Source of the DNA: a virus
Length of the DNA stretch: 37,679 nucleotides
Strand: one strand, 5' to 3'
IMG/VR virus record: IMGVR_UViG_3300042556_000884
Span: 1-37,679 of that record
Positions within the stretch are counted from its first letter, which is position 1; each line of letters starts with the position of its first letter. A program made the position numbers and the translations under genes. Below are positions 25,201-33,546 of this stretch, one piece after another. The notes under the pieces were generated by a model, which was not told the origin of the DNA, ran no database searches, and saw nothing but the letters and a program-made list of their open reading frames with translations.

Positions 25201-28200
25201 TTTGGCAAGTGCTGTGTTTCCAGTTCCAGCTGTCTGAAGTTCTTTGGCTAGTGCAAGGAGACCTTCCTGCACTTTCTTTTCTTCTTTTATTCTTTGTGGG
25301 TCTGGCATAAGCTTTGCCTTTATTCCACGCTCAATTAACTCATTATATGATTGCTGGAAACCAACTAGCTTTTCAGAAACTTCTGCCGCTTGTGCTGCAT
25401 TGTCTGTAGCATTTTGATTAGCGTTATTATCTCTGTCAGCTTTATTTTGTATAGCATCGGCATCCTTTTCTAAAGGAGCCTTTGCTCTATTTGCTGCATC
25501 TTCTATTGCCTTTTGAGCAAGTTCTGATTGTCTATTTAAAGTAAGCTGATCTATTTCTAATTGAGCACGATTTGCTGTTGCCATATCTCCACGAGAGACA
25601 GCATCAGCATATTCAATCTGAAGTTTTTGTAGCTCTAGTGCATAATTTGATGCATCTTGAGTTGCTCTTAAAGACTCTAACTTCTTATTCTTTTCATCAT
25701 CAATAAGTTTAATTTTTTTAGAAATTAACTTTAATTCTTCTTGTGCGCTTCTTTGGGCTGCAGCTGCAGCTCTTTGAGAAGCGGCGCTAACAGAATTTAT
25801 CTGCTTCTTTAATTTTTCTAAAGCAGACCCAACGTTTCCAAAAGTAGTAGTGTCCCCACCCGCTTTAGTTAATTGAGTAATTCCTGAGCCAACTGCTTCA
25901 GAAAATCCAGCTAACTGAATTGCCAACTCTGGACCAATTTTGCTTAAATCATAACTAACGCCAGATGTAAATAAACTCCATTTTGCTAATATACTTTTTA
26001 CGCTATCTGATTTAGTTACAATTCCAGCCAACAGCTTGTTTGTCTTGCTAAGGTTATCATATGCCTCTTCACCAATTGGGGCAGTAAACCCTGGATACAT
26101 TTTTTCTGAACTAGACATGACCATGTCATAAGCCTTATAATCATCTATAACATTTCCCATTGCATCTTTTGTTCCAATTAAGCTTGATGTTGCTGCCTGG
26201 AAAGTATTTATCAATCCTTCAAATCCTACAGCAACCTCTTTATACCAATCGGCTGTTCCTGAGCCTTTGTTTAATGTGTTTATCAAGTTTCCAACAGCAT
26301 ACTCTGCAGCCGTTGCTTTGTCTACAATTTTTCCAAATGCACTGTTTCCTAGAATGTCATATGCCTGCATAGCCTTATTACTATTAAGCAATGCCCCATA
26401 TAGCTTTCTGTTTGCTTCTTCAACACTCATTCCGCCTGCAATATATTGAGCCTTTTGAGTTGATAGAAGTCTCTTTGTTTCTTCTGTACTAGTTGATCTA
26501 TTAATAGATTCAATAACTTCTTTTAAGGCCTTTCCTTCTTCTTTAGCCTTTTTTACATCTTCTACAGATTTAGGAAGTCCAGGCATTCCTATTGAATTAA
26601 ATTGTGATGCTTTAGCTGCAACTGCTACAGCTTTTTGCTTATCTAGATAGCCCTGCATTGTTTCTTGCAAGTTAAAGTATTTAACTCCTGCCTGTTCTGC
26701 AGCTTTTGCAGTCATTGAAAGACCCATTCTGGCATCCTGCCAGTCATCTTGAACTGCCTTATAAATTTTAAATCCTGCTGTTGCAACTGCTATAGCTATT
26801 CCAATTGGACCAAAGCCTTTTGCAAATCTGCCTAGTAAAGCAATTCCTGCTTTTAGGCCTTTCATTGTCATTGAGAATCCTTGTATTGCAGCTTTGGCTG
26901 AAGTTGCACCAGCTTTAACTGCAGTAAGCATTCTTGCCAAAGGAAGCATTGGAATTATTGAGGTAGCGGCCATCAATCCCATTCCAGCAGTCATTCCAGA
27001 CATTTCTGTTCCAAAAACTTTTACCTTTTCTTTTTGCATCAATGCCATGCCACCCATTGATCCAGCCATACCAATTCCCATTTGAGCACCCACGCTCATT
27101 CCATTGGCTCTTTGAGGTATTTTAACTCCCTCTGCTTTTGCCTGCTTTGCAGTCATGCTTACGCCATTAACTAGGTACTCTGTTCTTCTAAAACCTAGAC
27201 TTCCTACTTTTCTAGACTGTATTCCATCACCTAAATCTTTATATTTACCAATATACCCTGGGCCAAAAAATCCTTGTGGTGGGGCTTGTCCAACTGGATA
27301 TCTTGTTGCTGCATAAGCATTCTGCTCAGCTACAATTGAATTGTAAAACCTTGACCCAGCTGACTTAAGTCTTGAAGCTTGTGCTTTTGATGAAGCCAAA
27401 ACTTGACTTGATATAGCTTTTGTATAAGTAATTATTGTATTTGCTGCAGACTTTGTTCTATTAACAATAGACATTGCACTTTCTTTAGTTGACATAGAAA
27501 TATATTGTGCATTAAATTTTATAGCTTTTGCTAGCTGCATTGAGTCTCTTTTAATTGCATTTCCCATTGATGCAAATGCTGCGGTTATTGCGGATGTATT
27601 TCCTATTCCTGGAATATTCATTGGCATTGTTGGCATATTCATATGAGGGAATTGTGCAAGTCTCATCACACCAACTGTTCTGGCCATAGATTCAGTAGGA
27701 ACTCCAGTGTAAGCATTACCACGGACTCCAGTTCCTCCAACAAACGGAACACGTGCTACCTGCATCTGAGGGTTTCCAGTTGCTGTATATGAAGATCCAC
27801 TGCTTGGGTTATAAGCTGCGGCTCTCTCTGCTCTTGCTCTTTCTTGCGCTGCTCTTGTAGCTGGGTTACCTAGTCTTCTTGATCCATCTTTTTTGCGTCC
27901 ATAAGCATATCTGTTTCTTTGAACTGGACCTCCACCAACTGGTCCTCCAGCATTAAACTTAGGATTAGCATGCATAGAATGATATTTGGCCCAATCAACA
28001 TCCATGCCAGCTTCAAACCTTTCAAGCATAGCTAAATAAGGCTTTCTTTCTTTTTTAGGAATAGCAAGGATATATTTCTTTAATTCTGGATAAGCAGCTT
28101 TCATTTTTTCTCTTATGGCATCCCCATACTGCTTTGGAGTCATTTGTGCAATAATAGGAGCGGTGTCATGAGCAAAATCTTTTCTAGCCCCTCCACGAAC

Positions 28201-31200
28201 CTGCAGCAAATTGATCATTGCCATCTCTTCCATAGAAGGCATTGTTTTTGCATAGTCATCATTCATAGATGCCTTAGCTAATACTCCTCCATTTCCAACA
28301 TCAGCTAGTCGTCTTCCATGAACATTTGCTCTTGATAAATCTTTATTTCCAAAAATAAGAGATGCAATGAGCTGATCTAAAACTTCATCCTGACTAAATT
28401 TTCCAGCAACAGCTGTATTTGGGTTAATGAACCCTTCATCATAAGGTGATTCTGCACCAAAGAATTTTGACTTTCCAGTTGGGTCGAGGGGATTAGGAAT
28501 TGTTTTTCTAGTTTGAACTGGAGTAATAAGACCTAGTATTCTTCCTATTTCTGTTCCACGAGTTTCTGCAACTAAACTTTTTTCATTTGGAACCGCTTTA
28601 AAAAACACTCTGTTCTTTTGATCATCATCATAAACTCCACCAACTCCAGGTACAGGGAAACTACGACCTGTGCTTGGCGATAGTATGTGGCTATATGATG
28701 TATTTGGATATGGAGAGCGTCCTGTAAAGGACATTGAGCGGGCATGGCCTAAAACCTTTAATTGTTGACTTGGTGTTAATAACCTAAGCAGCGGAGCGAT
28801 GTTACCGTAGTTTAATCTATTTCTAGATATAGCCCCTCCTGGAATCATTCCACCAAGGTTGTAGCCAGCTGGTACAAGTCTAGGTGGTCTTCCTGGAATC
28901 CACTTTTGTCTTGTTGCTGCAGCTTGCAAGAACATGCTCCAAGAATCTCTTTGTTTTCTATTTGCTCTTATAACCTTACCAGATTCTATTTGTGCTTTGG
29001 TCTTAAATTTACCATCATCCATGACTGCTGCATACAAATCATCTACTGTTGCAAATTTATCCATTCCTGTTTTCTTTAAAGCTAATGCAAAATTATCTCT
29101 TGCATCTGCTCCACTTAAATTCAAAACATCTCTTGATAATCCAAGCACTTCAAGCCTGCTCATGATATTATTTATTCCTGAAGGCATAACTGCAGCAAGA
29201 CCCATGTAGCCGCTGGTCATATAACCAAGTGTGCCTCTACGTCTAAAGTGTGCTCTATCATGCAATCCTTGTATGATTGGCATTCCTTTACGATTTTTAA
29301 ATGTTGTTGGAGAAACATCTCTTATTAAATCATGGACTCCAGCAAAGCTTTTGTCAGCTAGCATTGCATCCCTGACCTTGTTTAAATTATAGTTAAGAGC
29401 CTTGCTACTGCTTGTCTCGGCAGTTCTAGCATTTTTAACTTTTAGCTCTTTATGCTTTTTTTCTAAATCTTGTACCTGTTTAATTCTTATCTTTACGAAT
29501 TTCTCATCAGATCCACCAGATTGCATTTTAGCAGAATCAAAATTAGATGTTGCTGTCTTTATAGCTTGATCCATAGGCATCTTTGCTGTATAAGATAGTT
29601 CTGCTGCGTCCAACATGATCATTCTTACTCTCATGTCATCTTCATATCGTGGGTTATTAATAAATCTTAAATATTCCTTGTACTGTTTTTTAAACAGCCT
29701 TTCATCCATTTTGCTTCCTGGAGTACTAGATGTTTTCTTTCCATATCCAGTAACACCAGCCATAATCTGCCCGCCAAAATTATATCCACTATTTGCTGCA
29801 TCTACGGCTGCATAAAGCTCAGGCATTCTTTGAATTTGTGGACCAAAGACAACCTCCCGTGGGGTAAGAGCTGCGGTAATGCTTCCACCATTATTCAAAT
29901 AGGTAGATGGAGCCATAGCAACTAAAGCAGCATTTGCTGGATCCATAGAAGCCTGCTGATTTAAAACATATCCACCAAGAGGGACCTCTCCCAACCTATC
30001 GTCATAGTTAACTGAAGATGGACCAGACACCATGGTTTTATTTGGGCCAAACGATTCTACGTCTCCTCCAGTATTAAATCTAGGCATTCTTGTTGTTTGA
30101 ATACTATATGGTGCGCCGAATGTTCTTACTCCACGAAGTCTTCCAAACTCTTCCATAACAGAGGCATTTGCTTTTTTCTTATAAAGATCTCTTAAAGTAA
30201 ACTGACCATTTGCATCAACAACTGGTTGATCCATCATCGGAGCTCTTGTTAAATCTAGCGTTCTTCCTCTGCCTGCAGCATACATACTCACCGCTGCACC
30301 CATGTCTGCCTCTATTTGTGCATTGAGTGCTAAGATCCTTGCCTTTGCCTGCTCAACTGTTATTTCTGCACTTCTCATTTGCTGCACAATTACTGCTGCT
30401 TGTGTTGCTGCACTATCTGCAAATCTTTGAGTTATTGGTAGTATGTCATCAAATGTGTCTAGTAGCTCTCTGCTTACTGTTCCACCCATGGCAATTGTTT
30501 TCTTTAATTCCGCAACCTCTTGCTTGGTTTGCATACCAAGTGTTGCCATCAAAGCGTGAAATTTAGCTGCTTCTCCTGGAACAATTCCTGTTGATATTCC
30601 TTTTATACTTGTTAGTCCTTCAATATTTGGAAGTCTATCATGCATGTATATTTGAGGGGTTCTTGATATTCCTCTGTTAACTGGAACTGCTCCTGGAACA
30701 CCACCAAATATTGTTGCAGGATTATTAGGGTCTCTAGGGTTAATATGAGACATTGCTCTAGTGTTAACATCTCCTACATAAGGATCATCGGGGTCAACAA
30801 CTCTTCTTCCAGCAACCATTACTGGTGCACCGCCAACTGTACTTACTCCTGGGTTTACAGGAACAGCATTTTTCATCGAAGCTGCTTGCAAATTTTGATA
30901 ATCTAAAACAAGTTTTTGTAATGCATTGTGAAGAACTTGAGCTGCTGCTGCATCTGAATAAAATGCGTTTTCCACCATTTCTGCTGCTTTTTGAGCAGCA
31001 ATAATTTCTGGAGTAAGCATCTTCCAGCCATTAGCTTTCATAAAGAATGCTCTTAGTTGAACAATACCCTTAGTTATGTATCCAAAGAAGTTAGCAAGAA
31101 CACCAGTTAACATAATAAGTGGTCCAACTAATGCTGTAAATCCTGCTAAGAAAGTAACTGCTTTTTTAATTGGGGATGGTAAATTACTAAAGAAGTCTAA

Positions 31201-32772
31201 TATCTTTGCTGCTGCATTTACAAGCTTTGTTGCAACTGGTAGGAAATCTTCTCCAATATCTGCCAGAGATGCTTTTAGGGATTCCATAGCTCTTCTATAT
31301 TTTCCAGAAGCGGATTCCGTTATCATTCCTAATTCTCGCTCAGCAATTCCTGCTAAATCTGAAGTGCTTGCTTTCATCAATTCCATAACCTGAAGTGTCT
31401 GGCTACCTTCCTTGCCTAGGTTATTAAGCAGGGCGCTCATTCTTGCAAACTGAAACTTTCCAAACATTTGCTCCATTGCTCTTGCTTTGCTTAACGGGTC
31501 AAGGCTGTCTAAAGCTTTTTGTAAGTCTGTTAATAAGCCTGTTGTGTCTCCAGTATTTTTTGCAACCATACCCATAACATCTATGCCAAAGTCTGACATC
31601 ATCCCGACAGTTTGTTTTGTTGGGTTTATAAGAGATGCAAGTCCAGACTTTAATGCGTTAGCACCTTCTGATGCATTAATTCCACCTTCTCGCATTGCTG
31701 TCAAATAAAGAGCTAGGTCTTTGACATCTCCGCCTAGTTGCTGAATTACTGGACCTGCTTTTGGAATTGCTTCTACTAAATCTGCAAGTGTAGTTGATGT
31801 CTGGTTTTCAACTGCGTTTAAAAAGTTAATTGATTCTGTAAGCTCTTCTGTATTCTGTTTAAATGCTGTTTGAATTGATAAAGTTGCCTTCATAGCATCT
31901 TGTCTATCAACTTCACCCAAAATAGAAAGTCTAGTGGTTTCTGAAATTGACTCTAAAAGATCGTTGCCCATCTTTCCAGTCGCTGCAATATCAGCACCCA
32001 ATGCAATTGTATCTTTAAATGAGGCTCCCATTGTTTGGGATAAAGACTTTGCTGTTTGCACAACCTCTTCTCTAATTGCTTTGAGATCTTGTGCAGATGT
32101 TGATGCTAGTCCTCCGTAAACCTTTGTTAATCTTACTAATTCAGCATCTGCTTCTCTAAATGCTTTACCAGCTGCCGCTCCAAACATTGTAAGTGGAACG
32201 GTTAATCCAACTGTTAGCTGTCTACCTGCCCACTGAGTATTCTTACCCCAGTTAATTAAAGATCCTGCTCCTTCAGACAATGCACGATTCATTATCTGCA
32301 TTTCCATTCGAGCTAGTTGTGCGCTATTTCTTACAGCATCTAAACCTCTAGGAATCATAACATTGTACTGCATTAAACCTTGAGCATTTCTACCCAATGG
32401 TTGAAGTACTGCATTCTGAAGCATTACCTGCTCTTTGGCAAGCTCCCTGATCATGCCCTTTTGTGTTGTAGCATGCTCTCTAAATGTTGAAAAATAGTTT
32501 TTAAGTTTTAATCTACCAGCGTCTAAGTTTTTACCAAACTTATCTACATCAGAATTAAGGTTTACAAAGTGGCTGGAGTACTGTCCACTACCAGTCAGTG
32601 TATCTCTAAATAAGTTATTTGCTAACTTTGTTGAAGCAGCTATTGCTCTGTTTGAAGAAAGAAGCTCTCTTTGTAATTGTTGCAGACTAGCGCTAGCCCT
32701 GTGTACTTCAGACACAAGGCTAGACAAGTCGGCTTTGGCGACTATACTGGTTACAATTTGTTCGTCAGCCAC
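22234..32772 (-). CDS. Tape measure protein with embedded enzyme-like modules
   Basis: 3512 residues; it sets tail length and is injected with the DNA. N-terminal coiled coils lead into a conserved tape-measure domain at about 190-420 (SQTMGASFKDTIALGADIAA, AIPKAGPVIQQLGGDVKDLA). Hydrophobic segments lie near 540 and 1890-2000, and a long coiled coil near 2310-2460. Two regions look like inserted enzymes: a HipA/PI-kinase-like module around 1360-1600 (K1392, E1403, D1478, N1483, D1491) and an ADP-ribosyltransferase-like module around 3170-3340 (H3177, GGQMFAAEDYRQALAY at 3201-3216). Short aromatic-x-x-Gly-Gly motifs recur throughout. The start is GTG at 32770-32772 in a TAGTG overlap with the chaperone fusion. 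At about 0.15 nm per residue the maximum tail length would be near 530 nm, less the globular inserts. Confidence 0.95.
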   Translation of the reverse strand: MADEQIVTSIVAKADLSSLVSEVHRASASLQQLQRELLSSNRAIAASTKLANNLFRDTLTGSGQYSSHFVNLNSDVDKFGKNLDAGRLKLKNYFSTFREHATTQKGMIRELAKEQVMLQNAVLQPLGRNAQGLMQYNVMIPRGLDAVRNSAQLARMEMQIMNRALSEGAGSLINWGKNTQWAGRQLTVGLTVPLTMFGAAAGKAFREADAELVRLTKVYGGLASTSAQDLKAIREEVVQTAKSLSQTMGASFKDTIALGADIAATGKMGNDLLESISETTRLSILGEVDRQDAMKATLSIQTAFKQNTEELTESINFLNAVENQTSTTLADLVEAIPKAGPVIQQLGGDVKDLALYLTAMREGGINASEGANALKSGLASLINPTKQTVGMMSDFGIDVMGMVAKNTGDTTGLLTDLQKALDSLDPLSKARAMEQMFGKFQFARMSALLNNLGKEGSQTLQVMELMKASTSDLAGIAERELGMITESASGKYRRAMESLKASLADIGEDFLPVATKLVNAAAKILDFFSNLPSPIKKAVTFLAGFTALVGPLIMLTGVLANFFGYITKGIVQLRAFFMKANGWKMLTPEIIAAQKAAEMVENAFYSDAAAAQVLHNALQKLVLDYQNLQAASMKNAVPVNPGVSTVGGAPVMVAGRRVVDPDDPYVGDVNTRAMSHINPRDPNNPATIFGGVPGAVPVNRGISRTPQIYMHDRLPNIEGLTSIKGISTGIVPGEAAKFHALMATLGMQTKQEVAELKKTIAMGGTVSRELLDTFDDILPITQRFADSAATQAAVIVQQMRSAEITVEQAKARILALNAQIEADMGAAVSMYAAGRGRTLDLTRAPMMDQPVVDANGQFTLRDLYKKKANASVMEEFGRLRGVRTFGAPYSIQTTRMPRFNTGGDVESFGPNKTMVSGPSSVNYDDRLGEVPLGGYVLNQQASMDPANAALVAMAPSTYLNNGGSITAALTPREVVFGPQIQRMPELYAAVDAANSGYNFGGQIMAGVTGYGKKTSSTPGSKMDERLFKKQYKEYLRFINNPRYEDDMRVRMIMLDAAELSYTAKMPMDQAIKTATSNFDSAKMQSGGSDEKFVKIRIKQVQDLEKKHKELKVKNARTAETSSSKALNYNLNKVRDAMLADKSFAGVHDLIRDVSPTTFKNRKGMPIIQGLHDRAHFRRRGTLGYMTSGYMGLAAVMPSGINNIMSRLEVLGLSRDVLNLSGADARDNFALALKKTGMDKFATVDDLYAAVMDDGKFKTKAQIESGKVIRANRKQRDSWSMFLQAAATRQKWIPGRPPRLVPAGYNLGGMIPGGAISRNRLNYGNIAPLLRLLTPSQQLKVLGHARSMSFTGRSPYPNTSYSHILSPSTGRSFPVPGVGGVYDDDQKNRVFFKAVPNEKSLVAETRGTEIGRILGLITPVQTRKTIPNPLDPTGKSKFFGAESPYDEGFINPNTAVAGKFSQDEVLDQLIASLIFGNKDLSRANVHGRRLADVGNGGVLAKASMNDDYAKTMPSMEEMAMINLLQVRGGARKDFAHDTAPIIAQMTPKQYGDAIREKMKAAYPELKKYILAIPKKERKPYLAMLERFEAGMDVDWAKYHSMHANPKFNAGGPVGGGPVQRNRYAYGRKKDGSRRLGNPATRAAQERARAERAAAYNPSSGSSYTATGNPQMQVARVPFVGGTGVRGNAYTGVPTESMARTVGVMRLAQFPHMNMPTMPMNIPGIGNTSAITAAFASMGNAIKRDSMQLAKAIKFNAQYISMSTKESAMSIVNRTKSAANTIITYTKAISSQVLASSKAQASRLKSAGSRFYNSIVAEQNAYAATRYPVGQAPPQGFFGPGYIGKYKDLGDGIQSRKVGSLGFRRTEYLVNGVSMTAKQAKAEGVKIPQRANGMSVGAQMGIGMAGSMGGMALMQKEKVKVFGTEMSGMTAGMGLMAATSIIPMLPLARMLTAVKAGATSAKAAIQGFSMTMKGLKAGIALLGRFAKGFGPIGIAIAVATAGFKIYKAVQDDWQDARMGLSMTAKAAEQAGVKYFNLQETMQGYLDKQKAVAVAAKASQFNSIGMPGLPKSVEDVKKAKEEGKALKEVIESINRSTSTEETKRLLSTQKAQYIAGGMSVEEANRKLYGALLNSNKAMQAYDILGNSAFGKIVDKATAAEYAVGNLINTLNKGSGTADWYKEVAVGFEGLINTFQAATSSLIGTKDAMGNVIDDYKAYDMVMSSSEKMYPGFTAPIGEEAYDNLSKTNKLLAGIVTKSDSVKSILAKWSLFTSGVSYDLSKIGPELAIQLAGFSEAVGSGITQLTKAGGDTTTFGNVGSALEKLKKQINSVSAASQRAAAAAQRSAQEELKLISKKIKLIDDEKNKKLESLRATQDASNYALELQKLQIEYADAVSRGDMATANRAQLEIDQLTLNRQSELAQKAIEDAANRAKAPLEKDADAIQNKADRDNNANQNATDNAAQAAEVSEKLVGFQQSYNELIERGIKAKLMPDPQRIKEEKKVQEGLLALAKELQTAGTGNTALAKAVREGFQKLKLFDKDGKPVSLTTKAPTTTGSGMPTIGPDGKVVTPSPIINPDLLKQFSKDMLAVSDIAEKITGGKTNLDRLRVDLLQALGVNPNKLSKTGVAGKTTGTGMPGDPKKYFDSSGREISEKEYKSLPVAPPKGANGVSGETFIVPIKGLNNREFTGYADANLKFAKANGGKLTYQDTNGYIYYSNGKVTKDGKTVGAWFAALPGGNGRLKSYHEGGKVFGEGTATSDSIPAMLSDGEYVFSAKAVDAAGGPDVVDALHKVLRLHKGGPVGHRHGRNLPGSKFKWSPYSEDMPNYWSDGTPSGSPYTQRWGELRYGPSKGKDIWGGTEIPGLPFSGKIANRSDYWHQMTEQPNKPSGPGMGIDKDPMRYAGSGASMGGIGSGVYGLGPLMFHAGGAVGHKHDVNPITKAFRFFKNAMNSGTNPASSMIMDIINQAGYLGQTGLSSLTKGIVPKPTKVQDKDFQEFTGIPSVYRSVTNKTDEGPLGKIDPTAGKIVDYAGALTFLTPWRSSSRMAANAAASAALPAAPPLSPIEMFRGQFDGFDVSGLPKGTMSTGPRVKPWEYETYKKILARHYLAKKPDPRTLTQHEVAVLAHQKVPGFEGLRVHDEYTAESIADSLKLRATFNYTSPLTKSVSTVEELLSKSLFHGGNLPTVDGKIDLKNRTGLDSWYGGQMFAAEDYRQALAYLMRSPENTVYSVTSALKKEDVIDLRHNANTLASQQPYVFAKLLRDIESGKIKLQDHQSKDYVISMLIGQEGGRYPRATAPGALRDRIFQRYFDDISPWLAENGIKAIIHRNGTRVAIPEIGKSVTDNPTRVENFDQLGTDAIAYTTVENSIAQIQKHTVTGQMVKDLIERMGKGQLPSSLESQILAMLRNPTLVPHKALGGLIESAGMRLPKFKAGINMVPQDMLALIHKNEAVIPANMNPFNPNATSSAVASGSVYNINVELNGTTVTAKDVAMEIHREMRIKEMASGVNRKVGG

Positions 32773-33439
32773 TAATTACTCCTAGAGTATCCTAACCCTG
32801 CGCCAATTCCAAATCCAGCTTGTGCTGCGAAGGGACCTTGTAAACCAACAACATCATCTGCTGATGCTTTAATTCCAAGAGCTCTTCTTTGGATATCCTC
32901 AAAGGTAGAACCTTTTTCTTTTTCTTCTACATCATCATCTAATTGTATTCCTTTTAGAGATGCTGCGAATCTTCTTTGGTTATGCTCTTTCTCATTTATC
33001 GCTGTTATGGTTTGAACCAATTCTGGCATCGATAAATTTTCTTCTAGCTCTTCGTAATTCTTCCAGTGACCTAAAAGAAAAACTTGGCCTTCTAAAGCGG
33101 CTAAATCTAGTTCTGACCAGCCAGTACCGCTGCCGCTATTAGGTTTGGGTCGTCCATCTTAATTCCTCCGCAAACTTCAAGGATGCGATTAATTGTTGGA
33201 ACATCTAATGCTTCTTCAAGTTTATCGATATCTTGAACAAGATCTGGCAGCTGAACTTCTAGTGCAACTCCGCATGCTTCAACTAAAATTCCAAGAGTAG
33301 CAGCTTCATCTTCCGCATCTTGAACCTTCTTGATTACTTCCATAAACTTACGCAGTTGCTTGATTGATAATGGCTTGAGCTTTACTTTAGCTCCGCTTTG
33401 TAGTTCAATCTCTTCTACATCATATACTGTTGTTGCCAA
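32772..33439 (-). CDS. Tail assembly chaperone, -1 frameshift fusion (G-T type)
   Basis: The upstream chaperone (frame 0, 33439 down to 33143) continues in the -1 frame after the slippery site CCCAAAC (33143-33149) and runs to a TAG at 32772-32774. The product is about 222 residues: 99 from frame 0, then about 123 beginning PNSGSGTGWSELDLAALEG and continuing into GHWKNYEELEENLSM. The extra part has no good start of its own before an internal ATG at 33027-33029, and the -1 frame is open back to the slippery site. This is the arrangement of lambda gpG/gpGT. The long form would recruit tail tube protein to the tape measure, whose gene follows at once. Confidence 0.85.
33107..33439 (-). CDS. Tail assembly chaperone, short form (G type)
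   Basis: 110-residue acidic protein between the major tail and tape measure genes, the standard place for the tail assembly chaperone. The opening TTVYDVEEIELQSGAKVKLKPLSIKQLRKF is typical of these proteins. The start is TTG at 33437-33439, 5 nt after a full AAGGAGG (33445-33451); there is no alternative ATG in frame nearby. It has its own promoter 24 nt upstream of the SD, preceded by a hairpin, so it may be expressed separately from the major tail protein. Most ribosomes should end here at the frame-0 TAG. Confidence 0.88.
   Translation of the reverse strand: MATTVYDVEEIELQSGAKVKLKPLSIKQLRKFMEVIKKVQDAEDEAATLGILVEACGVALEVQLPDLVQDIDKLEEALDVPTINRILEVCGGIKMDDPNLIAAAVLAGQN
33143..33149 (-). other. 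Programmed -1 ribosomal frameshift site CCCAAAC
   Basis: The heptamer has the form X-XXY-YYZ read in frame 0 (C-CCA-AAC), so both tRNAs can re-pair after slipping one base back. It lies 12 codons before the frame-0 stop, and the -1 frame is open from here to the tape measure start. Confidence 0.82.
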
Positions 33440-33467
33440 TTTATCCTCCTTAAGGATCGTCTAAATT

Positions 33468-33496
33468 ATTATAGCATAACCATTATACGGATACAA
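33468..33496 (-). promoter_or_regulatory. Promoter of the chaperone / tape measure genes
   Basis: TTGTAT (33491-33496), 17-bp spacer, TATAAT (33468-33473) preceded by TGC (extended -10). It begins 1 nt after the terminator hairpin at 33498-33529. Predicted RNA start near 33461, just upstream of the AAGGAGG and TTG start of the chaperone. Confidence 0.78.
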
Positions 33497-33497
33497 C

Positions 33498-33529
33498 ACT
33501 AAAGCCCCCAATTTCTTGAGGGCTTTAGT
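33498..33529 (-). terminator. Hairpin after the major tail protein gene
   Basis: ACTAAAGCCC (33498-33507) pairs perfectly with GGGCTTTAGT (33520-33529) around a 12-nt loop. The T-tract is short in minus-strand sense (three Ts inside the stem), so termination may be partial. It lies 18 nt past the stop of the major tail gene. Confidence 0.68.
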
Positions 33530-33546
33530 ATTAATTATTAATATAA

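Noticed and set aside
32772-33029. Separate 85-codon gene between the chaperone and tape measure
   Set aside because: Better explained as the C-terminal part of the -1 frameshift product, because the -1 frame is open back to CCCAAAC and the internal ATG has no good SD.
33452-33461. Near-palindrome around the chaperone SD
   Set aside because: A TCCTTAAGGA dyad overlaps the AAGGAGG, but it is short and AT-rich and is expected from the SD itself.
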